Positions 44,375 to 54,632 of a stretch of DNA of 64,000 bases are shown piece after piece. Source of the stretch: Protula sp. h YS-2021 (lineage: Eukaryota > Annelida > Polychaeta > Sabellida > Serpulidae); contig OX457028.1 in the NCBI GenBank assembly GCA_949752745.1, forward strand, positions 22,940,218 through 23,004,217, in the 5' to 3' direction. A model generated the notes under the pieces. That model worked only from the letters and a program-made list of their open reading frames with translations, did no database searches and had not been told where the DNA came from. Made by a program: the position numbers and the translations under genes. Numbering within the stretch: position 1 is the stretch's first letter; each line of letters opens with the position of its first letter.

Positions 44375-45742
44375 ATGTCTTTCATTCATAACCATTCGTG
44401 TGAATGCAGTCTTTCTCCATTGGAATGGTTTCATATACCACCGACGCAAACTACTGTGGAGAAAAGTTATAATGTAGACTATCAACCACTCACTACCATT
44501 ATAGAAGGCGTTCCAACAGAATTTTATGTTCCTGCGAGTACAGAAGAATATCTAGATTTAAAGAACAGCAAACTTCATATTATATGCTGCATTGTAAAGG
44601 CTGATGGTACAGCATGTGGTGCAGATGATAATGTCTCATGCATCAATGATTTGTTTAATGGATTATGGTCTAATATTGAATTGTTTCTAAATGATCGATT
44701 GGTATCTCATAGTAACAATACCCATGGTTATACCAGCATTATCTCTCATCTCATTCATGACTCGGAAGAAAGTCTCCATTCTGAACGCTCTATGCGTCTC
44801 ATTCATAAGGATACTGCATGGTCAATGAATAGTTATGAGGTGAAAAGAGCTAATCATGAAAGATATGTATCAGGGTTTCATGTCAATCCTGACGGTGGTG
44901 ACCTAGCTGAGCAAGGAAATAATGGCTTACATAATCGTTATTTGCATACACGTCTCAGCCGTGATTTTATGCTAACAGGTGGTTTAAGGGTAGATTTCTT
45001 TGAGCAGGATCGTTATCTTCCTAATTGCATCAGAAATTGCGTTTCCATAGACAAAAAGATGAATATGTATTAATAGCTGCAAATAATACCTATAAGGTAG
45101 AAGTGAAACAGGCATTTTTAACCATTCGCAAAGTGAGGGTTAGTCCAGGTATTCAGTTAGGACATACAGATGCATTGATCCTGCCCTGCCAAGTTTCTCA
45201 TCACTAGAAAAGAACGTAAAGTGTTGGCCATTCCAGCAGGATTTCAGTCTTTTGTGAAAGATAACATCTTTTTGGGTCAATTACCAAAACGTATTGTCAT
45301 TGGTCTGGTTCATAATGAAGCCTTTGGTGGAACAGCTTTGAGAAATCCATACAATTTTGAACATTTTGATCTTGACTACATGCAACTGTACACGGATGGT
45401 GAACCAGTCCTATCCAAACCTCTCAAGCTTGACATTGTATAGAACAAATACCTGGACGCTTTTGAAACTCTTTACAAATCTTTTGATAGATTGAATGGTG
45501 AAAAAAGTTCCATCATAAAACGGGAAGATTGGCCTAGAGGTTATGCTTTATTTTCGTTCGACTTAACACCTAATTATGATGGTGATGATCATTATCCTCT
45601 TATCAAGCATGGAAACCTGCGGGTAGAAATGAATTTTAGCAGGGCTTTGCAAAATCCAGTCAATGTCATCGTCTATACTGAATTTGACAACATTATTGAA
45701 ATTAGTGCAAATCGCAGCATCCAATTCGACTACCAGTCATGA
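44375..45742 (+). pseudogene. Major capsid protein (double jelly-roll), broken
   Basis: The first ATG in frame is 44375 (MSFIHNH). The N-terminal hallmark PLEWFHIPPTQTTVEK is followed by EFYVPASTEEYLDLKNSKLHI, ending prematurely at 45073. Coding sequence continues in a second frame from about 45040 to 45205 (KVEVKQAFLTIRKVRV), then back in the first frame (LAIPAGFQSFVKDN, FLGQLPKRIVIGLV, NPYNFEHFDL). TAG at 45440-45442 interrupts it, then KREDWPRGYALFSFDLTP and the end. Two compensating frameshifts and one stop. Length of about 455 codons is near that of Polinton major capsid proteins. Confidence 0.88.
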
Positions 45743-46177
45743 ACACGAAGCAGATCAATGCCATATTGAGCCATGATGTCATGACAAAAGACTTGTTTCA
45801 AGGTGTGTTTGCTATGGATCAGTTACCATCTTTACACCGTGGTGCCTATGTCATCAACACAGACGATCAAGATGAACCAGGGAGAACATTGGGTGGCAGT
45901 GTATTATGACAAAGACCCTGTAGAATATTTTGACTCTTATGGACTGTTACCTCTAGATGGTCGTTTAGAAACGTTTTTAAGGAATGATTATATGTATAAT
46001 TCCATATCATTACAAACGCCAATATCATCTTCATGTGGTTTTTATTGTGTATATTATATATTGCATAGAGCTCGAGATCAGAGTATGTTTGATATTGTAA
46101 ATATATTAAAAAGAAAGGATGGTGATTTTATTGTAAATGATTTTGTATATAGACATTATAAGCCTTTGTTTTATTAG
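45739..46177 (+). pseudogene. Adenovirus-type maturation protease, frameshifted
   Basis: ATG 45739 overlaps the capsid stop. The first frame runs MDQLPSLHRGAYVINTDD; a shift near 45880 leads to QGEHWVAVYYD (catalytic His), VEYFDSYGLLP (catalytic acidic/Asp strand) and SSCGFYCVYYILHRA (catalytic Cys), then a C-terminal segment ending at TAG 46177. These match the His-Asp-Cys order of C5-type cysteine proteases that cleave capsid precursors. One frameshift inactivates it. Confidence 0.87.
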
Positions 46178-46199
46178 TGTTGTTGTTTTTTTAGTTAAG

Positions 46200-46260
46200 T
46201 TATATTAGTTAAGTTATATTAGTTAAGTTGTTGATAATTGTTCAAGTTTGATGATAAATA
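46200..46260. terminator. 3' region of plus-strand gene block
   Basis: Directly after the protease are three near-copies of TTAGTTAAGTTATA, then an AATAAAAAGCC phrase containing a polyadenylation hexamer AATAAA (46256-46261). It would end the plus-strand transcript. Confidence 0.45.
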
Positions 46261-46279
46261 AAAAGCCAAGATGAAACAG

Positions 46280-46505
46280 TCTTGTTTATTGTGTTATATC
46301 TATTTACAAACTCTTATCTATAAAACTCTATTTACAAACTTTTATTTACAAACTCTATTTACAAACTTTTACTTACAAACTTTTATTTACGAACTTTTTT
46401 TTACAAACTCTTATCTACAAACACTATTTACAAACATTTTATTTACAAACTCTTAATTACAAACTCTATTTACAAACTTTTATTTACAAACTCTTATTTA
46501 CAAAG
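46280..46505. repeat. AT-rich 'tttacaaac' minisatellite
   Basis: Degenerate copies of TTTACAAACTYTTAT repeat about every 13-18 bp over the junction between convergent gene blocks. On either strand it contains few stops, giving a chance open frame. Confidence 0.75.
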
Positions 46506-46871
46506 ACAATCATTTTTCAATACATTGATCAATGAATGCCATTCATTGCAATCTAAATTAATATATGTATCATAGACATTATACCCACATTTATAAATGC
46601 TATGAAAGCTTACATAACTCACATCACCAAACTTTATCACTTTAACAGTTTCATGTTCAGACAGTTTCAGTTCATATCCATCTTCATTAATGTCTATGTC
46701 CATCACCCGCATAGGCTGTGTCAACTCAATGGATTTGGTACCCCGCATAAGTTGTATTCCTTCATGTTTGAATTCAAGCATAAGGTTCTTCCCAATCCAA
46801 TGCTTGTAACAGCGCGTTCCATTCCACTGTGCTGAGGGTGATGATGTCGTAGTGTTCTGTAAGCTCGTCAT
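46494..46871 (-). CDS. PC4-like small protein 1
   Basis: ATG chosen at 46871 (MTSLQ); 125 residues. The second half has a VSYVSFHSIYKCGYNVYDTY strand set, then INLDCNEWHSLINVL, the strand-then-EW-helix ending shared with the neighbouring ORFs and with 38230-38848. The N-terminal half has YKHWIGKNLMLEFKHEGIQL. By analogy with PC4 (beta sheet and long C-terminal helix) it may bind single-stranded DNA. It overlaps the start of the next ORF by about 98 bases. Intact. Confidence 0.45.
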   Translation of the reverse strand: MTSLQNTTTSSPSAQWNGTRCYKHWIGKNLMLEFKHEGIQLMRGTKSIELTQPMRVMDIDINEDGYELKLSEHETVKVIKFGDVSYVSFHSIYKCGYNVYDTYINLDCNEWHSLINVLKNDCLCK

Positions 46872-47109
46872 GTTGGCGAAATTGTACAAACACGTCTAGA
46901 CAGTTCTTAATCACTTCTAAATCATTTGAGACTGCTAGGAGAAAGTCGGGTATCCTCAACTTGTCTAGATGATCCTTCAACACGGATTGGTCGTCAGGTG
47001 ATAGTATGATAAACTTTCCAAAATGTCGTAGCACAATGTCATCACATAAGTTTCTCATATATGAGAATCCATATGTAATGGGTTCATAATCCAACAAATA
47101 GTCCTCCAT
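46774..47109 (-). CDS. PC4-like small protein 2
   Basis: ATG at 47109 (MEDYLLDYEP); 111 residues, acidic. It ends with HYDIITLSTVEWNALLQALD, the strand-EW-helix signature. The first half contains HFGKFIILSPDDQSVLKDHL, a second strand-helix unit. Overlaps with 46494-46871 and lies 26 bases from the next ORF. The relation to PC4 is pattern-based and weaker than in protein 4. Intact. Confidence 0.4.
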   Translation of the reverse strand: MEDYLLDYEPITYGFSYMRNLCDDIVLRHFGKFIILSPDDQSVLKDHLDKLRIPDFLLAVSNDLEVIKNCLDVFVQFRQHDELTEHYDIITLSTVEWNALLQALDWEEPYA

Positions 47110-47134
47110 CCCGTTCAACTATAAGCTATCTCGT

Positions 47135-47506
47135 CTATTTATGCTCGGATGATGGCGAACAGCGGACAGCTTCTAGGAATCGTAAGACTGCGCGCCAATT
47201 CTTTATATCAAATTTGATCAAATCTGCGTATGGAGTATCTGGCACAACTCCATTATAATCCTCTGGATAATCCTGTAAAAGATTTCTCCAAAATGTCACA
47301 CGTATGTCAGAATCATGTCCAACAACTAAGACTTCAACTTTATTTCCAAGTCTGTGTTCAAACCCAGGTTCAAGCGGTATGTTTTCAAAGTCTTTCCACA
47401 CTTCAGGTTTAAACCGATAAGCATGTATTATCCGAGAATTTATTATCACTTCATTCAAATCATTTACAGCGAGGTAAGCACCATCGTTAAACACGAGTGC
47501 ATTCAT
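47135..47506 (-). CDS. PC4-like small protein 3
   Basis: ATG at 47506; 123 residues. It ends with DLIKFDIKNWRAVLRFLEAV, similar in place to the EW-helix endings of its neighbours (here NW). The N-terminal part (YLAVNDLNEVIINSRIIH) has alternating strands. A Ser/Lys C-terminus follows. Lies 8 bases downstream of the PC4-like protein 4 stop on the minus strand. Intact and otherwise unrecognised. Confidence 0.4.
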   Translation of the reverse strand: MNALVFNDGAYLAVNDLNEVIINSRIIHAYRFKPEVWKDFENIPLEPGFEHRLGNKVEVLVVGHDSDIRVTFWRNLLQDYPEDYNGVVPDTPYADLIKFDIKNWRAVLRFLEAVRCSPSSEHK

Positions 47507-47514
47507 GTTTTACC

Positions 47515-47856
47515 TTATTCTTCTTGTCTGCGAAGCCTTTTATCCACTTCTTTCACTTGCTTCTTCAGCATTTTCCATTCAGGTATTGTCAGCAAGATAC
47601 CCTTTTTCGTAGGACGGTTTCTTCCAGTCCCCTCATCTCTGAGGTATTTGCGAATGTTCACCACTCCTTCATTACTTTGTTTCATAATCTTGATATACTT
47701 TCCATTGCCTAGAGAAAGCATTCCATCCCACGACTGTGGTGTTGGTGCCGTCTCCACTTTTAATTTCTTGATGGTGGTGGTGGGATTTTTCACGTTTAAG
47801 TCTTTAACTGTATCAGCAAGAGTATCCCTATCCGTTGCAGATCTCTTCCGATTCAT
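47515..47856 (-). CDS. PC4/SUB1-like single-stranded-DNA-binding protein
   Basis: ATG chosen at 47856; 113 residues. The N-terminus is basic and Thr/Ser-rich (KRSATDRDTL). Residues 45-113 match the PC4/SUB1 layout: a LSLGNGKYIKI strand, GVVNIRKYLRDE, a PTKKGILLTIPEWKMLKKQV block corresponding to the K-G-I-x-L-x-x-x-x-W-x-x-L motif, and a terminal helix VKEVDKRLRRQEE. PC4 proteins bind single-stranded DNA and melted promoters as dimers. It sits directly downstream of polB and could coat displaced strands during protein-primed replication. This role is inferred. Confidence 0.75.
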   Translation of the reverse strand: MNRKRSATDRDTLADTVKDLNVKNPTTTIKKLKVETAPTPQSWDGMLSLGNGKYIKIMKQSNEGVVNIRKYLRDEGTGRNRPTKKGILLTIPEWKMLKKQVKEVDKRLRRQEE

Positions 47857-47911
47857 GTTCACGCTTCAGTGTTCACACCTCAACTAGCTCTACACTTGGA
47901 AAGTCTCCCCC

Positions 47912-50900
47912 TTATATACTGTAATGCCCATGCGCCAAAGTGGAATAGCCATCATTCAACAGATATCGCTTGTCATCATAGGGGGAGAGAGCTACTTTCC
48001 TCAACTTCTCCGAGAAAATCTGGTGGTCATGACTTCGAATGATGTGCCCTGTAACCATGGTTTGAGTTTGCTTGAACAAACTGTCTCTATACTGCTTATG
48101 TTTCATACGTCTTTGACACGCTCGAGTGATGCCTTTGGCCGTACGCTTTTCTTTCCCACCATACATCATACTATACATTTTCGGCCGAAGTCCAACAAAC
48201 TCTTCAATGGGAATGCCCGCCGTCTCATCCTTCATTTTCCCAAGTACTTTTTTGTTCATGTTGGAATGTAGGAAATGGTCTGGGGGATAGTCACTTGTGT
48301 CAAACAGGTCAGCATCTTCCTGCATATCCTTGTAGATATCGTCCGTTTCCATGTCATAACATAGACTGTCAGTGTCGCTGAACAACAGCTTGGCGTCGGG
48401 ATACTTGGTCATGATGTAGTTGTAATGAAAGTGAAACATGAGCACTTTGCTGAGGTCGAGAATGGCGAAGCCGACTTGAATGGGCTTGTCCAGAAGCAGA
48501 TCCACTTTGCGCAAATGTACCGCAGTCAAATCTTCGTTGAAAATTTTGAATTTGTGAAATGAAGGTTTGGCTATAAGTTTCTTGAACCGCTTTTCTTTGT
48601 GAACAAGTTCAACATTGATGCGCTTTCTCACATTTTCCATGGCTTTGCCAAACACAGAGTTGTTTGAAAAAGTCAGTCTGAAAAAGTCTTTCTCAAACGG
48701 GTTCTTGGCCAATTTTCTCTTTTCCGTGTTTAACGAGATGTATTTCTCCAACCATTTGCTCTGTGCAAACATGATGGCACGGTGCACCTTAGTGACTTTC
48801 AATCCCAGTGAGACATATTGCTGTAAATTTCTATAATGAAGCACATATTTCTTCTTGTCACACAAGTTGGGAATGAGCTTTTCACTGGGTTTGTCTGTCA
48901 TGTTTAGATCTTTCCGTAGCTTCTGACTATGCTCTGACAATTCTCCCACTTTGATACTTTTCCGTTCTGGAGCCACTGGGTAGTGATTATGACGATCATG
49001 GATTGAATATGGGTATTCTAAATCCACCTCTAAAATGTATCCAATCTCATCATCCTTAAAGTCGACGGATTCTGGCTCGCTCACCCACATAAATCCACTT
49101 TCCGGCATGCTTTGAGACATGGCCCAACCATACAAGTTGTTTGCGTCCAGGTACACCAGGTAATTGGTTGGTTTCATGGGATCATAATCTGCTACGTAGG
49201 GGTTATTTGCTTTCGCATACTTGTGTGTGATCACGGATATTCCTCCACGTAGACCTTGTTCAGCCATTTGGTACATATCAATGTCATTGATCAATTCCAA
49301 ATTCATTTTTGTCGCTTTTAACATCGCATCCCACGACAGTCCTGGCGCTGTATAGTAGTGAGCAGGATCCAATTCATACGTGTAAAGACATACTTGACGA
49401 AAGTTTTCAAACACGTCAGCCAGCAGTAACACATCTGATTTCAGGTATAGGTCATGGTATTCGCCGAATGTAGTACAGTTGAATGTATCCCATACCTTCT
49501 GCTCATGCGCATAATCCTCATCGCTAATGTCCTCTTCACTAAGCTGACTATAAAACTTGTCCTTGGACGGTAGTTGTGTTTCAACAAACTTGGATGGCTC
49601 ATCCACGTAATCGTAGGGGTACACTCCCTTTCTCAACAATAAATCTTGTTGGTCACTATCATGAATGTGAGAGGTCATGTTATAAAAGTTATCTTTCCCT
49701 TCTGCCGCAAGGTTGGATACCAACTTCTGTAGAGAAGTACTCATAAACTGATAACTGTCTGTAAATTTTAGATTGCCCATGGTGAATGCAATGTATTTCT
49801 CAACGGTGTTGGGAATGACTGTAATGGTTTCATTTTTGAATTTCCCAATTTCTTCCATGATCAAATGACTGTCATAACCTCGTTAATTGTGAAAAAACAC
49901 AGGAATGATAAAAGAATCTTTATCCCCCTGCTTATCCTTTCTAAGTCGGAATTGTAAGTTGCATTCATTGTGCGCAGCTCCGCGGTATTTGCCATTGATA
50001 TGGTCATGATCTCTCACACGATCCGCTCCTAGAGGCTCATGACAAATGTAGCAATCGGTGGCGTTCTTGAAATCCTCTTCATCTTCACGAGTCATCACCA
50101 TTTTCTTTGGCTGTTGTAAACCATATACAATACGATGACGCTCATTCACCATATGGTCTAAAAAGACTTTCACAGCATTGTCTCCTCGATACACGACTGG
50201 TGCACGTATGTCATACTGGCTGACAACTACATAGGCGAAGCTGTTTAGACGATGATGTTGATACTTGTCTCCTTCTTCATGCTTTTTCGTGAAACATTCA
50301 AAGTCCGCATAAATCACAAAAGGTGCTCGCTGTTGTTTGGCTACATTCTTAAACTTGATGAAAGGTTCCTTGGGGAATGATAAACGTTGCGCTCCATGCT
50401 TGCCGCACACTTCACGATGCTTATCTAAAAGGTCTTGTCGCATAAACCCGTGAAGACAGTTGAAACAATAAAATGCTGTATGCTTATACTTTGATCGATA
50501 AGCCATAAGTCTGCTGAAATTCTTGATGAGACAGTAATGCCTTTTCTTGTCATTGCTAATCAAAAGTAAGTTGATTTCTCTGACACCGGTTCGACTAAGT
50601 TGTATCGGAACAACTACATCATGTTCATATCCAAACACGTTAATGGACACATCATTCTCCTTTTCAAACTTTGGAATGTCCGTAATCGGTGTCGGAAATG
50701 TCATGCCTTCCACCTTTAATTCCTTCTCAAATGGTGTGTATTGATTCACACGCTGTGGGTTTCTGTTTGTTGAAGGGTGAAGGTAAGCCAATACGAACCA
50801 TAAGAAGCACTTGTTGTCGTCATTCTGAATGTTTAACACAGCCTTCGTATTCTTCACTTTCTTCGGTAGTGGGATAAAACTTCTCGCTTCCAGTGGCGCT

Positions 50901-51562
50901 GACGTAGCTGTATGTACTTCAATGTACATTATGTTATCCAACATCCAGCCAGAACCTTGTCGCTCATGTTCGTCAAACTTGGTAAACAATTCTTTATAGG
51001 CTTCTGGCAAGTCCTTCTCAATATCCGCTGGATTGTATGCTGCATATGTTGGACTGCTGATGAAAGCATTATCCACTTGTTCTACCATAACACCTTCAGC
51101 ATTCGCCGTCATTTTCTTGAAGCGCGCATGTACGACAATATACCATTTCATTCACTGGTTTAACGTTTCTAGCAAATGTGCCTTGATCCGATTCTCTTGT
51201 TGTCGCATTTCAAGCAGTAAATCCGATCCATCCTCAGGCTCAAACCGTTTTTCCTGTGCGTTTTCACCAAGACTAACTCTTCTGCCTCTGCCTACTTGTA
51301 CTGTCTTTTGTTCTCCAATCGGTACACATGCATGTGCCTCAAACGCATCCAAAGATGAAAATATCTTAGTGCATCCGCAGCAGAGAACTGGATCAGGTCT
51401 GTCAACGCCATCTTGCAACGTCTTTCGTCTCTTGGCTTCAATCTTCTCAACAAGCTCTTCACGAGCACGTTTCAACTTGACTGGTTTGCATCTATGTGCC
51501 ACGAACAATTCCAGAGATGGAAATGTCACATTGCAATGATGACAGTAGACTGTTGCCATCAT
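47912..51562 (-). pseudogene. Protein-primed DNA polymerase B with zinc-finger N-terminus, two stops
   Basis: One continuous frame of about 1216 codons with two in-frame stops: TGA at 51152-51154 and TAA at 49883-49885. Residues 1-136 have two C-x-x-C fingers (YCHHCNVTF and LCCGCTKIF) with His and Cys partners. The exonuclease motif is VIYADFECF, followed by the conserved D-C-Y-I-C-H-E-P-L with RDHDHINGKYRGAAHNECN. Polymerase motifs are DANNLYGWAMSQSMPESGF (A), FFRLTFSNNSVFGKAMENV (B) and LLFSDTDSLCYDMET (C). Polinton replicative polymerases use a terminal-protein primer. The second segment alone lacks the exonuclease part. The first TGA is immediately followed by ATG, so a separate zinc-finger gene is possible. 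Confidence 0.9.
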
Positions 51563-51601
51563 TGTTGTTGTTGCTAGAACTGAAAGAGGTGAAATACATG
51601 T

Positions 51602-51912
51602 CTCACTCTTCCTTTTATACTACTTAGATGTAATCAAAATATGGTGTGTAACTTATCAAAATAGCTGACTCAGCAGAATTTTACTCTCTTGTGATAAATG
51701 CACGTTTCACTCATCCATTTATACCACTTACATGTAATCAAAAATATGGTGTGTAACTTGTTAAAATTGTTAAAATTGCTGACTCAGCAGAATTTTACTC
51801 TCTTTTGATACATACATGTTTTCACTCATACATTTATACTACTTACATGTAATCAAAATATGGTGTGTAACTTACCAGTCTCGGTAAAATTGTTCCCTCC
51901 GCAGAATTTGTG
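51602..51912 (-). promoter_or_regulatory. Three tandem promoter modules upstream of polB
   Basis: Units start at about 51602, 51707 and 51822 (105-115 bp). On the minus strand each has TTACATGTAAGT(A/G)GTATAAA followed by GGA(A/T)GAGTGA. Each also contains TGTGTAACT and GCTGACTCAGCAGAATTTTAC. The same phrase set occurs in both TIRs (TTACATCAGAGTGGTATATAAGGATGAG). The proximal TATA at 51613-51620 is about 55 bp from the polB start. Confidence 0.7.
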
Positions 51913-51974
51913 GATATGTGTATTCATCCGCTAAATGGTATTCATCCGCCAAATTTTTGAAGTTACATAATTCG

Positions 51975-52133
51975 CTAGACCTGGAAAAAACCTGAATCCT
52001 CCAAGTTTACCATGATGTAAACAGATTCATCAGCATCAAAAGCTGTCAAGTCATCAATGTCTGTGTTGATAGCTAGCGTCTCCTTAGGTGTGTTGTCCAT
52101 GATGTCTCTTGTTGCCGTCCTTGTTGCATCCAT
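51975..52133 (-). CDS. Short ORF starting inside right TIR
   Basis: ATG at 52133 within the right TIR opens 52 codons to TAG at 51975. The first 28 residues are the leader MDATRTATRDIMDNTP followed by a TLAINTDIDDL segment, equal to the left-end leader except that the stop codon seen at left (TAG) is replaced by GAG here. After the TIR the sequence diverges (FDADESVYIMVNLED). It could be a small protein or the remnant of an acidic protein like the left one. Confidence 0.4.
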   Translation of the reverse strand: MDATRTATRDIMDNTPKETLAINTDIDDLTAFDADESVYIMVNLEDSGFFQV

Positions 52134-52513
52134 AGTTTAGTGCGGGGAGCTCATCCTTATATACCACTCTGATGTAATCAAAATTTTGTGTGTAACTCGC
52201 CAAACAACATGCTGACTTGGCAGAATGTTGCTCTCCTAGGGGGGGAGGTCCTCACTTTCTCACCATGGGATCTGTCCCGGCTGTCGCCTAGGGGGGGGGA
52301 GGTCCTCACTTTCTCATCATGGGATCTGTCCCGGCTGCTGCCAGATCCCACGGTTACGCCTATGACGTCATTATGGCGTCTCATGTCATAATGATTGACA
52401 GGTGAAAGTGGGCGGGACTTAATTGGTTTAATTGACTTAATTGGCTTAATTGATCACGTGATTGATGACGTCACGATGATTGACTGTGGCAGAAACGGTG
52501 TTTTCCTACTACA
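52050..52513 (-). repeat. Polinton right terminal inverted repeat
   Basis: 464 bp, inverted copy of 35986-36450. It has TATATAAGG in reverse (52155-52163), the two GGGACAGATCCCATG-bearing subrepeats and the CACGTGATTGATGACGTCACG end. Differences from the left copy include G-run length and scattered substitutions, so the TIRs are not identical. Confidence 0.9.
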
Positions 52514-52519
52514 TTAAAA
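52514..52519. repeat. Polinton target-site duplication, right
   Basis: TTAAAA directly after the right terminus, matching 35980-35985. Confidence 0.85.
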
Positions 52520-53457
52520 TGATAGAGTATGAAGTTTACAAGCAAATCAAATACAGTGCAATAATGTAACAATAGAGTAAGACTATGTTAAAATTTATGA
52601 AGAAAATTTATGAAATTTTGTTTTTAGCGTTCAGCGTTCATGCCGATACAAATTTCACACTACGCTTTGATTACTAAGACGCATTCTATATTTAGGAAGA
52701 AAATAAGCGTATTCACAATTCTTTCTACGAGATTTACGCAAAAAGGACTCCGGTTTTTTGGGGATAAGCATAGAAGCAGACAAACTTAGAAATCAATGGA
52801 AATATAGAAATAAATGGAAAAATACATCAAAATCCACTTTGAAATAGATACAACACTCTTTTTGTGTTAGAAACCCATTACAGTAATGCCATAAATAAAT
52901 TTTTCCACATTCCAATAAAGTTTTGACACCTTCTAGACACGCAATGGTAGAGAGCATCAACTTTTAGTAACTGTTTTATTGTTGATATTATTTATCTTCC
53001 TGTTTTTGGCCTTGACTTAGATGAAGAAAGTTAAGATCACACTGATACCTCTTACGCAATGTGTTTAAGGCCCAAAGACAATAGTCAACTACCTGTTTTT
53101 GCCTTTGCCTTTGAACGAAAACGTCAAGGTCTCCGAGGCACCTCTGATGTGAGGTCTTTTACACCCAAAAGGTAGAAAATAAGCTCAAAATATCTTTATA
53201 ATCTTACACAGTTTTATGCTTTATAAATAATCATACCTAGATAACAGTCCTTGCTACCCATCTCACACGTTGTCTTATCTGAAAATAAACATTTTAATAA
53301 AATAATTATTTTCTTTTAGCCTGTTCAGCGGACATGAGATGCAAGATAGAATTTTGATAGTAAATTATGGTATTACCAGGTGTATGACATCAATAATACT
53401 AATAATAATTACAACAACGACAAAAACAACAACAACAACAAAAACAACAACAACAAC

Positions 53458-53491
<34 letters not shown>

Positions 53492-54589
53492 TCACGAGTT
53501 CTTTCAATCAAGTAGCGCTGTATCTAGTATCACTACTGGCTCGAGCTTTCAACTGAAGAAGAAATCTCCAGCATAAGAAACCCTTGGTTTAATATTAGAT
53601 CTTAATCCAGAGCATGTGCGCAGATGTAGTTAGGTTTATTCAACTATCCCAGACAGGCGCTTATTGAAAAATTAATATCACATTTGTGGCAGAGCCCAGG
53701 AGGGGCCACTCTGGTACCAGCTGGTTACCGTGCATGCCCGTGCCTTTTCAAAACGACCCCTAAACGCGGTGTGTTAATTTTGAAATATTACCCCGTTTTC
53801 AAACAAAAGCAAAGTTAATTCCGAAAGAACACCCTTTTGTGGAAAGAGCACTGAGTGCTGAATGAAAATTACCGCCATTTTAACGAAATTGGCTCTCGTC
53901 TCAAAATTATATCCTTTCCCTTCGTTTTCTTTTTGGATACGCATCAAGGCGGGACCGCCAAGCGGTGTTTATTTTAATTGTTTTCAATAAAAACATTTCT
54001 CGGGAGATAGATTAATTAAATCATAGTGTAAAACAATGTTACATGTATGAAAATATATACTTACAGGGGGACTAATCTTTAGTTATATCAATGGGCAAAT
54101 ATGTGTTTAAGGCGGTCATATTTTCAACATATGGTTATAACCTCGGAAATAGGACGACCAGTGGGCGTTAAAGTGGTGCGACTTCCGTTGTGGCCGTATT
54201 AGTGGGGTTCTTAATAATGGAAGGCTTTGTTGAACATAATGAACGGGATTATTGAAAAGTGGTCCTAAATGTGAGGTTGGCCCATTTCCGGGATGGTCTT
54301 GTCCCGGAGTAACGCTGCAATTTTCAACAGATTCCATATGGTCATAATCCAGTACGAATTATCTTTACATATGTCGGAATCCATATTTTGGCTTCCGCAT
54401 TTTATTTTTATTTCTAGTTCTGAAGTCAAAATATCAGGTCAAAAACAAAACATTATTTTGTTAGAGGGAGTCCTTTTGAAACATTGTGTGTTAGTTACAT
54501 CAAACGTTTTAACAATTAAGGCACTTAGAGTATAAGTAGACTTAATTCCTGTCAGCAGTCGTTCAGTCTGGGATGTCTTTTAATATGAC
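52520..54589. other. Non-coding upstream of MACPF copy 2 and gypsy 5' end
   Basis: Before the Polinton inserted this was continuous with the intron 5' of the MACPF exon at 35938, so it should hold the gene's 5' part, but no exon with a signal peptide was identified. The stretch around 54110-54330 is a GC-richer block with weak internal repetition. An (AAC)n-(AAT)n tract is annotated separately. Confidence 0.4.
53411..53492. repeat. (AAC)n-(AAT)n trinucleotide repeat
   Basis: ACAACAACA/AAAACAAC run grading into uninterrupted AATAATAAT. About 80 bp. Confidence 0.95.
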
Positions 54590-54632
54590 ATCTGTCCTAA
54601 TTAGCTATACCAACTCGGGGTTACTCCTTAAT

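Larger units (their letters stand above)
35986..52513. mobile_element. Full-length Polinton/Maverick (adintovirus-like) element
   Basis: A 16,528-bp element with terminal inverted repeats starting AGTAGTAGG on the left and TGTAGTAGG on the right (reverse complement), a 6-bp TTAAAA duplication, and the complete hallmark gene set: retrovirus-type integrase, FtsK/HerA-type packaging ATPase, adenovirus-type protease, double jelly-roll major capsid, minor capsid and protein-primed polymerase B. Two convergent gene blocks meet near 46.2-46.5 kb. At least eight genes carry stops or frameshifts (leader/CARD gene, helical orphan, PC4-like at 38230, NADAR, ATPase, PY, minor capsid, major capsid, protease, polB), so virions could not be made from this copy. 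Integrase is open. Confidence 0.95.

Noticed and set aside
47924..48271. Plus-strand 115-codon frame within polB
   Set aside because: Antisense shadow of the polymerase C-terminus.
51033..51539. Plus-strand 168-codon frame
   Set aside because: Antisense to the zinc-finger/polB N-terminus, which has clear motifs.
54116..54337. 73-codon minus-strand frame with PGQDHPGNGP
   Set aside because: Looks like translation of a low-complexity or repeat-derived GC-richer patch; no homologous exon found.
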